A model generated the notes under the pieces. It was not told the origin of the DNA, did not search any database, and saw nothing but the letters and a program-made list of their open reading frames with translations. A program made the translations under genes and the position numbers. A DNA stretch of 6,818 bases from Anaerolineae bacterium. Lineage in GTDB: Bacteria; Chloroflexota; Anaerolineae; Aggregatilineales; Phototrophicaceae. The DNA is taken from the NCBI GenBank assembly GCA_015492875.1, contig WGEI01000355.1, positions 1 through 6,818 of the forward strand, given 5' to 3'. Positions 4,214-6,818 of the stretch are shown here, one piece after another. Position 1 is the stretch's first letter. Every line of letters starts with the position of its first letter.

Positions 4214-6717
4214 TGGCAAAAAGAACGCGCTATACAATCTGGGGGATGGTGATAGCGATTATCCTCATCGCTTTTGCTATGCGTATAGCTCAGCTCAACG
4301 ATTACCCGCCTAGTACAAGCACCGATGAAGCGACGAATGCTATTGATAGTTTTCGCTTTGGGCTATTATGGAATTTGCCACTTTATGAAGATATAGGCAG
4401 GCCGGAACCGTTATATCGCATTATTTTAGGTATTGGGGCTGCGCTCTTCAGCCCACGAGTATGGAGTATGCGGTTCACCACTGCTTTATTGGGCGTTCTC
4501 AGCGTTGCGGCGGCGTTTCGCGCTGGCGTGGCCATCACCATAGGGCAGCGCAAAGTGGTGCGATTAGGGGCGGGGTTCGTTGCGGCGAGTATTCTGACTG
4601 TGGCTATGGGGCATCTCACTCTCTCGCGGTCAATCTACCGTGGGACATTACAATTGCTTTTCACATTGCTATATATCAGCGCTTTATTTCGGGGGCTAGA
4701 AAAACAGCAGAAGCGATATTTCATCACAGCGGGCGTGCTTTTGGCCATAGCCACGCACACATATACCTCCGCGCTGTTATTGCCGTTGAGCTTGCCAATT
4801 GTGGGGTTGAACTTACTCGTATTTCAACGGGCGCGGTGGCGGCAATGGCTGCCCAATCTGATTTTAACGGGCGTGATAGCAGGGATATTGCTGTTGCCTG
4901 TGGCTATACTGATTTTGCAACAGCCTGATGTGATGTTGGGGCGCGTGCAAGATGTAACGGATACACAGACCTCATTTGGGCAGCGTATTCAGCAGTTCTT
5001 GATGCAATTCTACTATATGGGCGATGAAAATCCGCAATATAACGTGGCCAACGCGCCATTAATCCCCCCTATATTCAATCTGATTTTTACGATTGGATTG
5101 CTCGGCGTAATCTGGCATTTTCGTAAAGCGGCGAGTTGGCTCATTGGGGGAATGTTCATTTTGGCGGCCATACCTGTGCTGCTGTCCAATGAGGTAACTC
5201 ATGGGTTGCGGATATTCGGGGAGTTTGCACCCATCGCTTTAACAGCGGCTATGGGCTACGTGGTTTTCGTCGCTATCAGTGAAAAGATATGGAAATGGCG
5301 GCAACATATCTACCATGTTGGGTTGATAGCAATCTTCGGGATAACCGTCGTTCTCAGTGGGGCAACATGGCAACAATATCGAGATTACTGGGAGAAGCCA
5401 GAAGAATGGCGGCTGTTGAGTGGCTATGGTGGGGTACAACTCACACATAATGAATGGTTCTTCCGCACATTCCGCCGAACCTTTGCAGAGTGGGTCATCG
5501 CACAGGATGAGCCATTGTTAATCCCTGTGGCGAGCATGGAGCGTATGACAACGCGCACATGGCTCTTTTCAGCTTATCCGGAGGTGCGCTTTGATACGCC
5601 GTCACAACTGCCTGATAACACACGGTTAGTCTGGCCATACGAGCCAAAGAGAGGGGCTTTTTGGGATAGTGAGCGATTTTATGCGCTACTAGATGATGGC
5701 GTTATTACGCTATTGCCGCCACTAGATAATGAAGCAGTTGCCGCTTTGCATGAGAAAGGCGACGAGCTGACGCTTGTGGAAGAACCAACACAGGCCTATT
5801 CACAAGTTGTATTGGTGGGAGAGCTTGGCGATTTTCAGCCGAGCTATATAGCATTGTCCCCATTAACTTCGCCTGCTATCTATGGGCGTGAGGAGTTAGC
5901 CATTATCGCTTTAGGTGGCGATATGACGTTGCAAGGTGATGAAGACACAGTTAGCTATACACTGTTATGGGAAAGTCTGCAAGCGAGAATTGGGCACAAT
6001 TATGGGCTGTTTGTTCAGTTGCAAACACAAGATTACCAGCGTTTAGGGGGCGTTGACCTCGATTTTTGGCGCTGGTTTAATCCAACTTCGGCATGGCCAG
6101 AAGGGGCACAATATCCGTTTGATGTCACGATACCGTTAGAGCGGCGTTTAGCACCCGGTGCTTACCGTCTAGTGGCTGGGTTAACTATCACTGGCGGCAA
6201 AGCAGTAGATGCCAATGGCGGGTATGGGGTTGAGAGTGGCGGGGCGACTATAAGCTGGGTGAAAGTGCCACAGGAAAATATCCCATCGCCCACAGAGCCA
6301 GCACATGCGATTGATGCTACGTTGAACGACTTGTTCGCTTTGCGCTATGCTGAAGCGGAACAAACAGAGAGCGATGCAGTCACGATTACGCTTTATTGGG
6401 AAGGCTTGGTAACAAGACCTGATATTGATGCGACAATTTTTGTACACCTAGAAGATGGTGATGGCAATATCGTTGGGCAAAGCGATATACGGCCACATAA
6501 CGGGCAATACCCAACTTTTATCTGGGATGCGGGCGAGATAGTGCAAACAACGCACACTATTCCACTAAATAGTGCAGATATAGAGACGCTTCAAGTATGG
6601 GTTGGGATGTATACGCAGCCAGATTTTACACGGCTACAGGTCATGCAAAATGGCGTAGCCAATGCTGACAACCGTATTGAAGTGGGTAAATTGAGCAACT
6701 TACTGGAAGTGCCTTAA
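4213..6717 (+). CDS. GT-C family (GT39/ArnT-like) membrane glycosyltransferase with two C-terminal beta domains, 834 aa
   Basis: This is a large integral membrane protein likely to transfer a sugar from a polyprenyl-phosphate donor on the outer face of the membrane. After the first helix (8-23), the first outer loop carries PPSTSTDEATNA (32-43), whose Asp38-Glu39 pair is in the catalytic position of GT-C enzymes. About ten more hydrophobic segments follow up to about residue 382. Residues 383 onward are soluble and probably extracytoplasmic. They end in two related beta-sandwich units: about 562-685 (VSYTLLWESL, GLFVQLQ, LAPGAYRLVAGL) and 696-825 (VTITLYWEGL, ATIFVHLED, YPTFIWDAGE). This tail is familiar from Chloroflexota glycosyltransferases. 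The start is ATG 4213, which shares its A with the TAA of the previous gene (TAATG), with GGGGTGG at 4201-4207 as ribosome binding site. A GTG at 4204 is in frame but less likely. Donor and acceptor are unknown. Confidence 0.85.
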   Translation: MAKRTRYTIWGMVIAIILIAFAMRIAQLNDYPPSTSTDEATNAIDSFRFGLLWNLPLYEDIGRPEPLYRIILGIGAALFSPRVWSMRFTTALLGVLSVAAAFRAGVAITIGQRKVVRLGAGFVAASILTVAMGHLTLSRSIYRGTLQLLFTLLYISALFRGLEKQQKRYFITAGVLLAIATHTYTSALLLPLSLPIVGLNLLVFQRARWRQWLPNLILTGVIAGILLLPVAILILQQPDVMLGRVQDVTDTQTSFGQRIQQFLMQFYYMGDENPQYNVANAPLIPPIFNLIFTIGLLGVIWHFRKAASWLIGGMFILAAIPVLLSNEVTHGLRIFGEFAPIALTAAMGYVVFVAISEKIWKWRQHIYHVGLIAIFGITVVLSGATWQQYRDYWEKPEEWRLLSGYGGVQLTHNEWFFRTFRRTFAEWVIAQDEPLLIPVASMERMTTRTWLFSAYPEVRFDTPSQLPDNTRLVWPYEPKRGAFWDSERFYALLDDGVITLLPPLDNEAVAALHEKGDELTLVEEPTQAYSQVVLVGELGDFQPSYIALSPLTSPAIYGREELAIIALGGDMTLQGDEDTVSYTLLWESLQARIGHNYGLFVQLQTQDYQRLGGVDLDFWRWFNPTSAWPEGAQYPFDVTIPLERRLAPGAYRLVAGLTITGGKAVDANGGYGVESGGATISWVKVPQENIPSPTEPAHAIDATLNDLFALRYAEAEQTESDAVTITLYWEGLVTRPDIDATIFVHLEDGDGNIVGQSDIRPHNGQYPTFIWDAGEIVQTTHTIPLNSADIETLQVWVGMYTQPDFTRLQVMQNGVANADNRIEVGKLSNLLEVP

Positions 6718-6818
6718 TCTGGCGGCGTGCCCTCGATAATGTCATCAATGGGCACATAGCGGAAATTGAGATGTGCTAGCTCTGGCGGTGGCGGATGTAG
6801 GGGCTTATCCCAATAAAC
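6714..6818 (-). CDS. C-terminal end of an unknown convergent gene (runs off the right edge)
   Basis: On the minus strand a frame is open from the window edge (6818) to TAA at 6716-6714, giving 34 residues. The end includes LHPPPPELAHL, FRYVPIDDIIEG and a final TPPD. The other two minus frames and the plus frame directly continuing the sequence hit stops, so this is the best coding reading of the last 100 bases. I do not recognise the protein; the proline-rich runs suggest a flexible tail. Its stop overlaps the glycosyltransferase stop by four bases in convergent orientation, leaving no room for a terminator between them. The short visible length limits confidence. Confidence 0.55.
   Translation of the reverse strand, partial: VYWDKPLHPPPPELAHLNFRYVPIDDIIEGTPPD

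Noticed and set aside
4461..4928. 155-codon plus-strand open frame inside the glycosyltransferase gene
   Set aside because: It is out of frame with a clearly coding membrane region and has no family resemblance or own ribosome binding site.
6718..6818. Intrinsic terminator after the glycosyltransferase
   Set aside because: Only a three-pair GGC/GCC stem is visible, with no T-run, and the region reads as coding on the other strand.

Overview
The window is about 6.8 kb of compact bacterial chromosome with moderate GC (near 50% by eye). It has short intergenic gaps, mostly clear AG-rich ribosome binding sites, and several long membrane proteins. The gene mix suggests a Chloroflexota bacterium of the Anaerolineae type: a large GT-C glycosyltransferase with tandem C-terminal beta domains, a DUF547 protein, a Nudix hydrolase, and a serine-kinase-like ParB-fold protein beside an ACT protein. 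This placement is inference from gene style; there is no rRNA or marker gene to prove it. I saw no tRNA, rRNA, CRISPR array, transposon or integrase.

Layout. (1) Positions 1-866, minus strand: a Nudix hydrolase followed 6 nt later by the start of a DUF547 protein that runs off the left edge. (2) Positions 867-997: a divergent control region with a perfect 10-bp palindrome. (3) Positions 998-2673, plus strand: a tight three-gene run of a SerK/SbnI-like free L-serine kinase family protein, an ACT-domain protein, and a small beta-rich protein of unknown function. (4) Positions 2674-2779: a 106-nt gap with a hairpin, a plausible promoter and an inverted repeat that includes the -10 box. (5) Positions 2780-6717, plus strand: a JAMM (M67) metallopeptidase with a C-terminal membrane anchor, a type IV prepilin peptidase, and an 834-residue GT-C family glycosyltransferase that overlaps the peptidase gene by one base. 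(6) Positions 6714-6818, minus strand: the C-terminal end of a convergent unknown gene that overlaps the glycosyltransferase end by 4 bp.

How the genes may work together. The most interesting reading is metabolic. A free serine kinase would make O-phospho-L-serine, the ACT protein could sense an amino acid, and JAMM peptidases of the Mec type release cysteine from a CysO sulfur-carrier adduct made from O-phosphoserine. The window therefore holds candidate first and last steps of a carrier-protein route to cysteine, although the synthase (CysM) and carrier (CysO) are not seen here. The second plus-strand unit is membrane-centred: anchored peptidase, prepilin peptidase and glycosyltransferase. 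It may belong to envelope or pilus biogenesis instead. Both readings are hypotheses.
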